28,113 nucleotides of DNA from Sperchopsis tessellata (lineage: Eukaryota; Arthropoda; Insecta; Coleoptera; Hydrophilidae), in NCBI GenBank assembly GCA_033557685.1, contig JAWQRN010000589.1, forward strand, positions 1 to 28,113, given 5' to 3'. The notes under the pieces were generated by a model. That model made no database searches. It was given only the letters and a program-made list of their open reading frames with translations, and was not told where the DNA came from. Positions 1-10,484 of this stretch are shown here, one piece after another (position 1 is the first letter of the stretch; every line of letters begins with the position of its first letter). The position numbers were made by a program, and so were the translations under genes.

Positions 1-8
1 ATAATAAA

Positions 9-74
<66 letters not shown>
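1..74. repeat. TA dinucleotide microsatellite
   Basis: This is a nearly pure run of alternating T and A at the left edge of the window, broken by a few AAA interruptions. It may continue beyond the edge. Shorter TA runs recur at about 1155-1170, 1284-1303 and 10721-10737, the first two inside the arms of the foldback at 883-1566. Confidence 0.9.
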
Positions 75-76
<2 letters not shown>

Positions 77-882
77 GAAAGAATAATTTCAAATATTTAG
101 TGTCAATATCCATACTAATATGTTGATATAATTAGATAATATTTGCAACTCCTAGTACTCCGCAAGGTCCTATGCTTGAAGAGAAATACATCTAAGTCTA
201 TATGTACCTATTCTAATCCCGAATGTAGTGTAATTAAGACCTGTCAAACAGAATTAAGTCACATAATAATAGCACTCTAAATAAAAGTAGTGAATTCACG
301 GCATTAAAAAAAAATCATACGTTACTTCATAATTTCTAAAACACATTAATACTAATTAGAGAAAAAAACAATAAAGCTCAAGATACACTACAAATGATAA
401 ACATTAAAACATACCAAGTCACAGCAATAAATGACAGAAAAGAAATAAAAAAAACCTAAATAATAACATATTTAACAAAGTCCATATATATCATAAATCT
501 CACAAACCTTTTCAACCTGTCACGCATTCCCGTCCATGCATTCAAAATCTTACTTCGATCCATACACAAACAGCCATGATAAAAACATCTGGGAGCAATG
601 ACACATAGCAAAACCCACACAAATAAAAAAAATATGGGGAAAAAGTATGTACCATTGCAAACCATTACTTAAATAAACTATGAACATTCAAAATTACTTG
701 TTTTAAAACTGTTATGATTTACCATTTTAGATTACATATAAGAAGTATTAAAAAAGAAGAAAATATAGTATTTGAAATGTACACTACTAAAAACAGTTCT
801 AATATAAAGGCCTTTACATCCTAAGAATACACTCCCTAATTAAAAAAACGCCAAGAATCTAATATATAAATATAGCACCACA
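75..882. other. AT-rich stretch with no recognisable gene
   Basis: I see no convincing exon here. A 69-codon minus-strand frame at 456-665 is hydrophobic and low in complexity, and it matches no family I recognise. The BED zinc-finger gene to the right must splice to at least one further exon to its left. That exon could lie here or outside the window, but I found no fourth BED finger in this stretch. Confidence 0.5.
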
Positions 883-1566
883 TCCCCAAGAAATTGAATA
901 GACTATACTAAGAAATTTATTTGGAATAATATATTTATATCTAACTAAAATATGTTATATATTGCAAGAATTACTAAAAGATGTTTTTAAATTAAATTTT
1001 TCATTTGTCAAAAAAATTTAAAAACGCATACAATTTTGGAATGTTGAATACTGATCTTGTAATCAGTCTGGACACATCTGTCTTTTTCGTAGCCTGAGCC
1101 ATATTAATAATTTACTAAGATTATGAAAAAATATGTTAGAGATTAAAGCAAATATACATATATATATATAGAAGAATAATTACAACACGTTTATAGCGTT
1201 AAGCGCTAAATGCCGCTATCTTATAGCGTAAAGAAGTACTATCTTTAAATTTCTGGGTAATTAGCAACCTTTCGCCGGTGACAGATATATATATATATAT
1301 ATATATTTGCTTTAATCTTTAACATATTTTTTCTTAATCGTAGTAAATTATTAATATGGCTCAGGTTACGAAAAAGTCAGAGATGTGTCCAGACAGGATC
1401 AGTATTCAACATTCCAAAATTGAGTGAATTTTTAAATTTGACAAATGTAAAATTTAATTTAAAAACCTCTTTTAGTAATTATTGCAATATATAACACATT
1501 TTAGTTAGATATAAAGATATTATTCCAAATAAATTTCTTAGTATAGTCTATTCAATTTCTTGGGGA
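883..1566. repeat. long foldback (inverted repeat, arms about 285 bp)
   Basis: The left arm (883-1170) and the right arm (about 1284-1566) are reverse complements over almost their whole length, with scattered substitutions and a few small indels. Both outer ends read TCCCCAAGAAATTGAATAG. The loop of about 113 bp contains GCGTTAAGCGC. I see no open reading frame and no clear target-site duplication. The structure fits a foldback or MITE-type non-autonomous DNA transposon. It lies just 3' of the last visible BED exon, so if the gene continues left, the repeat would be transcribed within an intron and could fold into a long double-stranded hairpin. The structure is directly visible, but the element family is not recognised. 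Confidence 0.9.
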
Positions 1567-1744
1567 TTTAGTTTCTTATAAAGAGCAAACAGAGAGAGCA
1601 TTCCATACAAAAATTTTAGAACAATTGACTTGTATAAGATATATAGTAGAAGAATGTGTAATCTACCCTATTTGTATAACTTTGTCTTGACCCTCAGAGA
1701 AGCATAAATACTATTTTTAAAAAGCAACTTAAACAAACACTTAC

Positions 1745-1975
1745 CACAAGAGTGATTTGATTTTCTGTATCTTTACTATGTTTAGTTTTAAAATGATTAA
1801 TCATGTTTGTGGTACTTCCACAATATTTCAGTGTAGAGCTGCACAGGTTACATTTAACTATCTTAGGACCTTCTTGGTCGAAAAATTTCCAAACAGAACT
1901 TCTTTTCCTCGTGCGAGCTTTGGCCTTCCCTTCTTCTGTATTTAAATCAGGAGAATGTGACCGAGGTGAGCTAGC
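1745..1975 (-). CDS. BED-finger gene, exon 3 (finger 3)
   Basis: This exon has 77 codons. It begins at GCTAGC after a GTTTTAG acceptor and ends GTG before GTAAGT, with both junctions in phase 0. A basic stretch, KAKARTRKRSS, precedes the finger VWKFFDQEGPKIVKC and its end GSTTNMINHFKTKH, and could serve as a nuclear localisation signal. The strong donor predicts another exon to the left. There is no stop codon, so this is not the last exon. Confidence 0.75.
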
Positions 1976-4900
1976 CTAAAACAAAACAAAATCATTAGGA
2001 GAAAATCTAAGAAACTCACCTTAAAAAATATTAATTTATATATAAAATATTCATATCGTTTCGATTTACAGACAAACAATTAAGTAGTGTATTACACCTA
2101 ATAATCTCTCAAATGAAATGTTAATTTTGATAGTTAATATATCTGTCTAAGAAGAGGTCTTCTGTGTATGGAGTTTAAGGAAGGTACAGTACAGAAGTTA
2201 ATATACAAATTTAAATAACATAAAAGGTCAACACAGCTCCAGAACATAATGGAATAGGTATGAACTACGGTAAGTAAGTAGACTTGATAAGATATAACAT
2301 AAGTAAATAATAATATTGAACTTTACATTGTGAAACTACATATTGAAAAAAACATAATTTTTTCTTCTATAATGTAACCATTTCAAAATTCCTTTTACAA
2401 AACTTACCTAAGGCAGTACAGCAAAAATTATTTTATGTGTACTAAGCAAGCAGAATATTTCTAAAAAGTTAATTTTTTTAGGTCAATTTGATCGTACAGT
2501 AGCATACGTTAGCAAAAGCTTTGCTACAATTAAAACACACTAAATGTCAGCTAAATTTATTATTTACACATAATAAATTCAATTTAATATACAAATCCAA
2601 GAACCTACACGTGTTAGAATTGAATGAACGACATCTTCAGTGTTGTAAGCTCTTAAAATTGTAGATGAAGATAGAAACTTGCTCTGAACACGTTCAAAAA
2701 GATCAATGAGCTTGTGCAGAAGGACTTCAAATTCCACTAACATACTCAAGCTATGAATGAACATCCTTCAACCTTGACTGTTGTACAAGAGATTGTCTCT
2801 ACTGACTACTGAAATATTAGTCCCTGTGTCTATTGTGAACTGGCACCTCTCCTTCCAAACCAATACTACTATTAGTACCAGACTATTCACATAATGTTAT
2901 ATTCTGAATATTCTGGGACCTTCCTTTGTGCCCGCCAACATCTAACTCATAGTTTAGTGTAGTTTTTTGTTTCCCTGTACCTAATTTTCATTAGAAATTT
3001 CAGAGGGCTTGATTTTCATTAGACCATTTCTACGAATGTTCTCCTCTTCTCCACAGTTGTAACATTTCATATTCTTCAAATTCCTCTTTTGGAAACTTCC
3101 TTAGCTGGTGCTGGTTCCATTGTTACTTCTCATATATACCATATATCGTTTATGTGCAGCTTCAAATTTGAGAGGTATACCTACAGCTTCCCATAAATTT
3201 CGTAATGGGCGTAAATGCTAGTGATATTTCTGGGTCTATAAAGCCATTAATAAACATGTTCACTGTGAACACAGACATGGCATCATCTTGTAGAGCTCTG
3301 AAGCTAAGTCTGGTTAGTCTATCAATGTCGGTTGCATATTTTTTTTCCTTACTCATTAATTTCCATACCACTCGTTGGGCTTGGTACATGGGTTTCAAGT
3401 GCTAATCCCCAAACCCTCATTTCAGGACCTACACCAGAATTTCCCTTTCTATTCTTGGAAATATTGTGCAAGACATACAGTACTTGACCTTGTAAAGCTA
3501 TGATGAGGTTCACTTTATCTGCATCATCCTAGCTATTATACTCAGCAGTCATTTCGAATTGTCTTAGAGCGCTCATGAAGATGTTCCATCAAATTTAACC
3601 TTGATCCTCTGGCCAGTCGGTTGTAATGAAGCAGTGAACAGTTTCTTTGCAAACTTCTTGATGTCTCCTTTCAAGGCTCTATGTCTCCTTTCAAGGTTCT
3701 ATACTCTTCCCTAAGGGCCTATATTTTCTTTTCCATCTTTTCATTTACTGCCAAAACTTTCAAGTTCAACTCTTCATTTTTACGTTCAATCTTCCTCGAA
3801 TTTTCTTCAAATTTGCTTTCCAAATTTCTAAATTTTCTATCAGTCTCTGTTCAATTCTTGTCTGAAATATTTTGGAATTTTCTTGAATTAATCTGGAATT
3901 TTCCTCTAGTTTACTTTCTAAACTTCTTGAGTTTTCTCCTAGTTTCTAATCTATTTTGTCTTTGCTTCTGCTAGTTTTTCCTTCTAGTTTCTGTTCTATT
4001 GTCTTCGATTTTTCTTAAATTTTCTTGTAGTTTCTTCCCACACTTTTAGAGTTTTCTGCTAGTTTGCTTTCTAAACTTTTAGAACTTTCTACCGGAATGT
4101 CTTGTGTTTTAAAACGTTTAATGTAGTCTGTTGACTAAGTTTATTTTGTAATAATCCAACTAATTTTTCAAAATCTGTATAGTATATGCCTTTATTTCAT
4201 TATCATGTATTTTAAATTTAAATTCAATTTTCATATACTCCTATACGTTTCATTTATTAAAATATTAATTTTTTTACTTTCATGCCAAGTCAAAATCTAA
4301 ATTTAGTATAAGTATAAGCTATTTGTTATTAAGGTTCACCATTAGCTATTTTTCTCTTTTTTAGAAACTGATGATGGGTAAAATCCAAAAACATTTTAAT
4401 TAAAAATACTGTTTTTGGATCAAGGCTATTATTATTCTTATAATTTGTATATATTATAACTGCAGATAAATATAACAAACACATTACCTATTTGTCTTTG
4501 CCTTCTAAAAAATATAGTTTGCTTGCGATCATTTCCACCAATAAAATTTTCCTGGTATTTACGATTCCCATTTACACTGATTCTATTCAAATTAGTGTTT
4601 TTTTACTATAAAGTTAGCAAGAAACTACCAAAAGCAAGTTGTCATGAAAAAATATAATCAAATGATATCTACTATTTTACGAGCTTGCAAATGATATTTT
4701 TCATTACAAAATTTGCCTGCAAGTTGAATTTTCAACAGTTGTAACTACGAGTAGAATCTGTACCTTTTTATATGAAAATAAGAGAAGCAGTGTTCCTCGT
4801 ATAGTAAGAACGAGACTTTGAGGCCTAAAATAGGGAACTAAATGACTTAATCTCCTGAAAAGCATTGAGAAATATAAATAACTAGAATAATCAAGGCTTC

Positions 4901-7011
4901 CATGGTTCGTGTATATGCAAGAAATATCGGAACTTTTCATGATCTCTACTCTGAAACATCTTTGCTATAACTAGTTCCAAATTCAAATTAGTCAAGAACC
5001 CAGACAAGTGCCCTATTGTTTACAAATTTTCTATATATTTCCATTTATAGAATATTATAGATAATATCGTAGAGCCACAGATTTGCGGACCAATTCACCT
5101 CCAAAAGTTTCTAAGTAATGGTTAGATTGACCGTGAAGTTAATCTTCTTCACGTTTCACATAATTTAAGGGAGATAGTGTATTTCATTAAACTATGTAAG
5201 ATCATGAAGTTCACACACACCAATGAACAATTTAAATAAATTGCCCAATCAACGGAATGATCAATAATCGAGGAACACAGGAATCTCTTAAAACTATATC
5301 ATCCTTAATATCAGTGAAAATATCATCAAAATATCCATAAAATACTCATACAATGAAAGACTCCCAACAAAGGTACATAAGATAAATGAAACAAGACTAG
5401 TGCATAACAAAAATTGACACCAACAATATTCAGACCTCATTCATGCTACCTTAGTTACTACTAACTACTCCGAGACATCCACACACCTAGTCATTTACAC
5501 ATTAAGGAAGAGACCACAAAACATCCACAGTTAAAACAGTATATGATCCAAGATAAATGAAGATAATGTCATAAAGTAAGCAAAGGAAACATTAAATAGA
5601 CATAAAACACATGATTGTTGTGGTGGTCATATATACTGAAGCTATAAAATAAGAAGACAGAATTAAATCTTAATTACCATTGGGTCTAACTGAGTTGTTG
5701 TTTCATCTGTTGCTGTAGTATCGGAGCTTGTTGCATTAAATTCATGCTGGTGTAAACCTTTAAGGTGGTATAACATATTGGTAGTGTTCCCACTATATTT
5801 CAACGTTTTATTACAAATAGAGCATTGAACTTCTTTTGGATTATCTTGGAAAAAAAAATTCCAAACGTGACTTCTTCTATTCTTAAGACGGGTCTCCACC
5901 TTGTTGTAATTATGAGTCGTAGTATAATCAGATGCACCATCCTAAAAAGTCAAAAGTACTGTATATTTTAAATTATTAAAGAAATGAATGGATAGTGGAT
6001 GACGATTTAAAATAACAAGAGAACTTTAGAAGTGAATCAAATATTTGAAGAAATGAAATCGAGTGACAACATATACATGATATCAAGTAATTATTTTCTC
6101 CATGTAACCTCAATGTTTAAGCCATAAAGCACAGCTCATAATAAACTAAAGATATCATAATTGTAGGAAATAGAGAGCTTGAAATGGAATTGACTAGAGT
6201 GGGATTATACACGAATTGAATGGATTTGGAGTTATCTTGTAAGTAGATGTAGTTGTAGAAGTAATATGGCTATTTTGTGAAAAAATATGTATTTGTCATA
6301 TTCCCGTACAGTCTGTGATAGATCAACAAACTCATACACTTGCAACATTATCCTGCATGACTTTTCATATATCTTACTTTTTCTTCAAGTGCAAAGTTGA
6401 GATTATTTTGAGTAATTGATTAAATGATTCGTCAGTTATTTAATTAATCCATAATTTGATAAATTGTTTTTTGATTAATCATTTATTTTCTGACAATTGT
6501 ATCTAATCATTAGTGTCATTTGATCGATTCACAGAACGATGTATACGTTCCTTAGGATAACATGAGCGTCCAAAGTTTTCAAGAAATCATTGAAGCTATT
6601 CTACACGATTTGTTGAAAATTGACGAAACTTACAATATTAGATTATTTGAATGAATTTGAATCCAAAGACGGAATACATAGTAGGTTTTACAATTCGATG
6701 ATTTCAATTTTGAGATTTATTAACAATTTGCAAATCATTTCCTGAATATGGGTAGTATACAGGTGATACACACATAAAATAAATAAGAATGTAATAAAAA
6801 AACTCACCTTTTTATCATCAGAATGATCTCGCCCTTCTTGGTCTGTTAGGTCCGGAGCAACAGGGCTAGCATGTTTTGTTTTGAAATGTGCACTCATATT
6901 AGTGGTGCTTCCGAAGTACTTAAGTGTCACATCGCAAAGTGTACATCGCACAGTTTTTGTAGTATCTTGATAGAAATAATTCCACACAGGACTTGTTTTG
7001 TTAGGAGACAT
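1745..7011 (-). CDS. multi-BED-type zinc-finger protein (5' complete, 3' incomplete)
   Basis: This is a spliced gene. Its visible coding exons are 6808-7011, 5678-5941 and 1745-1975, giving 233 codons. Each exon encodes one BED-type finger with an aromatic start (VWNYF, VWNFF, VWKFF) and spacing C-x2-C-x15-H-x4-H, followed by an acidic or Ser/Thr-rich linker. All junctions are phase 0 and the three exons join without a stop. The ATG at 7011 is the first one, as an in-frame TAA lies five codons upstream. Donors are GTGAGT, GTAATT and GTAAGT, and each acceptor is a TTTTAG-type site. The GTAAGT donor after the third finger means the protein goes on further, so the C-terminus is missing here. BED fingers bind DNA and occur in transposases of the hAT group and in host proteins derived from them (ZBED family, DREF). 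No hAT dimerisation or transposase domain is visible, so a host DNA-binding regulator is likely but not proven. Confidence 0.75.
1976..5677 (-). other. intron 2 of the BED-finger gene
   Basis: This intron of about 3.7 kb holds the gag-protease relic (2780-4110) and a hammerhead-like motif at 4368-4393. The rest, including 4400-5677, is AT-rich. I see no further exon, although CA-rich stretches occur at 5190-5560. A 61-codon minus-strand frame at 2579-2764 follows the protease relic and may be more of the same element, but I cannot confirm that. Confidence 0.65.
2780..4110 (-). pseudogene. decayed Ty3/gypsy-type retrotransposon gag-protease relic
   Basis: Read on the minus strand, the order is that of a gag polyprotein running into a protease. 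First comes a long charged coiled-coil region (about 4090-3660). Next is a gag core with KVKFDGTSS, then a region with DRLTRLSFRALQDDAM and FINGFIDPEISLAF (about 3398-3200). Then there is a degraded CCHC knuckle starting KCYNCGEEE near 3060, and an aspartic protease signature, FTIDTGTNISVVS, near 2840-2800. Stops and at least one frameshift interrupt the reading, so it is not functional. No LTRs, reverse transcriptase or integrase were recognised next to it. It lies in the intron between BED exons 2 and 3, in the same orientation as the gene. Confidence 0.75.
5678..5941 (-). CDS. BED-finger gene, exon 2 (finger 2)
   Basis: This exon has 88 codons. It begins with GAT after a CTTTTTAG acceptor and ends with ATG before GTAATT, both in phase 0. 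The finger runs from VWNFFFQDNPKEVQC through NTTNMLYHLKGLH. A linker of about 20 residues precedes it and a Thr/Ser-rich linker (ATSSDTTATDETTTQ) follows. It is clearly related to exons 1 and 3, but too diverged to be a recent duplicate. Confidence 0.8.
5942..6807 (-). other. intron 1 of the BED-finger gene
   Basis: This intron is 866 bp, flanked by a GTGAGT donor and a TTTTTAG acceptor on the minus strand. Around 6400-6500 it contains several loosely repeated GATTAATCATTTA-like words, resembling a degenerate version of the ATCGATTAATCAAAT repeats upstream of Bap60. Nothing coding is seen. Confidence 0.65.
6808..7011 (-). CDS. BED-finger gene, exon 1 (finger 1)
   Basis: This exon has 68 codons and starts with ATG at 7011. 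The finger has W10, C23, C26, H42 and H47, with the segment GSTTNMSAHFKTKH at its end. It is followed by the acidic tail DLTDQEGRDHSDDKK. The exon ends AAG before the donor GTGAGT in phase 0. An in-frame stop lies upstream, so the start is well placed unless an upstream exon splices in. Confidence 0.8.
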
Positions 7012-9199
7012 GCTATCCCAAAATTATTTTGATATCCACTTCTAACACAAAAATATTTATAAAAGTTTTCGAATATTACTAATCGGTTAAAATCAGTACA
7101 GTTTTCCTTCTATTTATTTTCGCAATAAACCGAATTAAAATACCGTGAACTATCGAATAACTGTATCGAACAATGGAACTAATCGTTTGACGATATTCGA
7201 CTTTGCAGGTTGGCCAAGGTTATCTTTGTTTTACCTATCATTTTAGATATTTTCTATTCATTAAATCTCTTGAAAATATCGCAACACGGTGAAAAATATA
7301 GATAACGTGCACTTTTTTCCTACATCAAACAAAATACACAGCAAATTAATCCGAAATATTTTAATACAATAAATTTTAGATAGGTGTGCTTAGTTACAAA
7401 CGAGTCCAGGGCCGGCTTAAAACAAATTGTAAATTATTTGCTATTTCGCAATTTCCGACAAATACATTAATCAGATTTTTAAAATCTATACAAGAATAGT
7501 TGCATATAGATGATTTGTATCTTGGCAGTGCTAATAATTTTAGGTTAACTCCTGATCCTTTTCGTGTCTCTGCCAAGTTGGCGTCGACGCCACTCGTTTA
7601 TGTTTGTTACGAACGGTCATGCATCCAGCTTCTAATGGCGCTGCCAGAACAAACGATATTTTCGTTTGTATTTCTTTTCAACACGGAGAATTTCGACACC
7701 GAACAACTGACAATCGAAACTCAATCTAGATCATCACTTTTGGATGCATCTTCTAATGAATATTAAATCGGCAATTAAAAAAAATGTTGGGAGAACTTAT
7801 GGAAATATTTGAAGGAGCAGATTTGTCTATTTAGCAAAAGAAGTAGGTAAAAAGCAGTGTATGGTTTTATATGTGGCGTCGCTTTCTAATGTAGGAACAT
7901 GATTTATAAGCTTTTTTGTTTAGTAATTACTAACATAAATATCACGAGAGAACTAAAAATACTGTGTGGTTACGAAAGAGTCATTTTAATGCAGAATTAA
8001 AGTAGATATAAATAATATTATTTCTGCCATGTCAATGTATCATTCTAAACGTAGATAGATAGCTATAATTTGCAAAACATTCCATTTATATAACGGTTGG
8101 CTACGAAAGAATGCACCCACTATTTCTTTTTTAACTTTTGATTCGCACGATGCACGGATGAAATTAGTGCTATTATCTCTTTAACATCCATTTTAAAACT
8201 GCTGCCTTTCTGGCATATGCGTTGGCAGCTGCGGTGCTATGGCGTCGCTCCTATAGCATCTTAGTGCGATACCGCTCTTAGGCGCAGCTTCTTTTGTATC
8301 TGCGATCTGATTGGCCTATGCTCAAATTAAATCCCAAAACATTTCTTTGTGTCTATATACGTACTGTTTGCTCTATGTCTTGGCCATATGCAACTTAAGT
8401 TCTTAACTTGTTGCCATCAAAGTATATTATACGGCTTAGTATGGCTTGTTGTGGTATATACGTAGTATACATATAGCATTATAAAAATAGGAGTTTCTAA
8501 GAAACGCACTTTTACGGTAATGCTATTTAGTATGATACAAAATGTCTTTTATCATTGACGTTCTAAAAATAATAATAATTTACATTATAATTTAGAATCT
8601 AGATGTAAAAGAACGAGCTGGTCGATACAACACGAATTTACCTACTCATTTTATAAAAAATATACTTACTGGTCCTGTTTCAATATACACAAGTTTACTC
8701 GCATTGAGCCGACTTGTTCGTGTATCCTTGAATTGTAATTATTCATGTTTATGCGACTAATCGATTATCATAGCACAAACGATTTTATATTTTTTCATGC
8801 ATATTTTTAATGTAACTACACAGTCAAATAGATTGTAGACATTAAGTTAATTTATTCTGAAAAATTTTATAATTTTTTATGGATCGATGTAGAAGGGGAA
8901 TCAATTGATATAATCTGAAAATTTATTTCATCAATAATTTTTTATTCACATGCTGGATGAAACGGCTCTCTTGAAGACTTCTATTTCTATCGATCCATGG
9001 CGAGTTTCTTCTATGTGTGGGGTCGGCAGAATATTGTAAAAAGATAAAAACTTCTTAAATCTATTATAGTTTTGATCTACTTCTTCTTTGATGACCTTTT
9101 GTCACTCCTAGGGTTTTTTCCTCCGAAAGTGTCGTTTTCCAGCAATTTCTGTTCTCTGTCATTGTCCGAAAGGCCGTGTTAACTAGCATGCCGTTTTTG
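7012..9199. other. upstream region of the BED gene and unassigned sequence
   Basis: The first few hundred bases to the right of 7011 should hold the BED gene promoter and 5' UTR. Several TATCGA/ATCG words lie at 7140-7200, and the local CpG content is higher around 7560-7700 and 8210-8290 than elsewhere. A plus-strand 88-codon frame at 7500-7766 and its antisense partner show no recognisable domain, so I do not call a gene. The rest is AT-rich and unassigned. Confidence 0.45.
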
Positions 9200-9450
9200 T
9201 TTGGTAGCTCGGGTGTTCTACATGCGCTGCAGTCTTGATTGGTATATCATCAGTCAAGCATTTACATCCATATGTAACCACTGGTCTCACCAGCACTTAT
9301 ACAGTTGTCTTGAACTTATGTGGCTGGATGCTAGATTTGAGAAGCGTCTTAAGGCTATATATTGTTTTATTGTCTTGTCAGATTCTGTGTCTTATTTCTG
9401 CAGCCATGTTGTTTGTGCTATCGATGGTTGTTCTACTTAGGGATTGCTAA
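9200..9450 (-). pseudogene. non-LTR retrotransposon reverse transcriptase C-terminal fragment
   Basis: On the minus strand, one frame reads NKTIYSLKTLLKSSIQPHKF, then an internal stop, then VLVRPVVTYGCKCLTDD. This order of a Lys/Arg-rich helix followed by VxRPVxTYGCxxxT is typical of the segment after the reverse transcriptase palm in RTE- or R1-like elements, usually ending EAWTLT. Only this short piece is recognisable. It has at least one stop and no flanking motifs, so it is a dead relic. Confidence 0.6.
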
Positions 9451-10484
9451 TAAAGACTTCGCCGATCAAAAAATGTAATGACCCACTGGTGTACGGTACT
9501 GACGCTCAGTCTACTCAAAAACCAGCTTATGTAGGCTGTAGTGAGTTGAACATGGCAGACAGTCTTGTCAAACTTCTAGAGAGTAGTTTGTAACTCTGGA
9601 GCCTAAAAGGCAATACAAATTGGTCGATAAATGATCAAATGTTCTTTACTTATGAACAAGAACTATTTCAGTATCTTTTGTGAAGAACCACCGTTGCACT
9701 TCTCTTCCAAGATGCCTTTCTTTTCCTCAATGAATTGAGGGCCTGGGCTTCCTCCAAAGAGATCGTTGTAGAAATATTTCCTCCATGCTCAAAGATAGCA
9801 TGCATCGGATGCAATATAGAGCTTGTATTGGAAATTGCTCAGCATTAAAAATGTCGTACCTCTCCATAATTTGTTGCTCTCAGATTTATAGCAATAATCT
9901 TTTGCTTATGTTTATTTTAAAATCTGTTCCAGATTAGCTAAATGTTATCTCTTATGGAACTACTGTATATTTTATAAACTATCATCTAATTTAGAGATAT
10001 AAATTGGGTTTTAGTTCTTGTTATTTACCTTATTACAAGTCCATTCATTATCATAACAGTCTTCATCCTCTAAGTTATGTAGAATTTCAATCCCATTACC
10101 TGCTTTATAACTGTCAAGTTTGTTAGCGTTGAATTTGGTCTAATAAACTTATATTTTTGGACAGAGACGACATCTAACAAGAGGATCACTTCCTCCATCA
10201 AAACTACATATTTAAAACTGTACCGTTCTGGTCCCTCCAAATCCTTGTCCAGGATTTCTATGTTTCTAGCAAAAAAAAAACTGGTACTATTTCCCGTCTC
10301 TAGAGAATCGCGCTGCAGGATCCAATTAGGATTAAGTATGTACTGAGATTTTAAACCTTCATTAAATCTATTTATTATAGAAAGTATATTCACTTTATGA
10401 TGCATTCCCCAATTTAAACATTAATAAGCAAGATTTATTTTCCTTTGCATCATAATTGATTAGATACCATAACAGTAATAATTC
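9451..10484. other. unassigned interval with an unrecognised 111-codon frame
   Basis: A minus-strand open frame at 10070-10405 encodes 111 residues with a fairly normal composition (it includes ILDKDLEGPERYSFKYVVLM). I do not recognise its family, and I see no convincing splice sites or partner exons. It could be a piece of an old transposon or chance. The rest of the interval is AT-rich and shows nothing else. Confidence 0.35.

Noticed and set aside
456..665. A possible next exon of the BED-finger gene
   Set aside because: There is no BED motif, the composition is hydrophobic and low in complexity, and no splice sites join it convincingly to the phase-0 donor at 1744.
1757..1945. A plus-strand 62-codon frame
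   Set aside because: It is the antisense of the third BED-finger exon.
3205..3405. A plus-strand 66-codon frame
   Set aside because: It is antisense to the gag core of the same relic.
3681..3974. A 97-codon plus-strand Phe/Leu/Ser-rich frame that looked like a membrane protein
   Set aside because: It is the antisense of the Glu/Lys/Leu-rich coiled-coil region of the gag relic, which explains its composition.
7500..7766. An 88-codon plus-strand frame as a gene divergent from the BED gene
   Set aside because: No domain, no splice partners and no clear promoter were seen, and an antisense frame of similar quality overlaps it.
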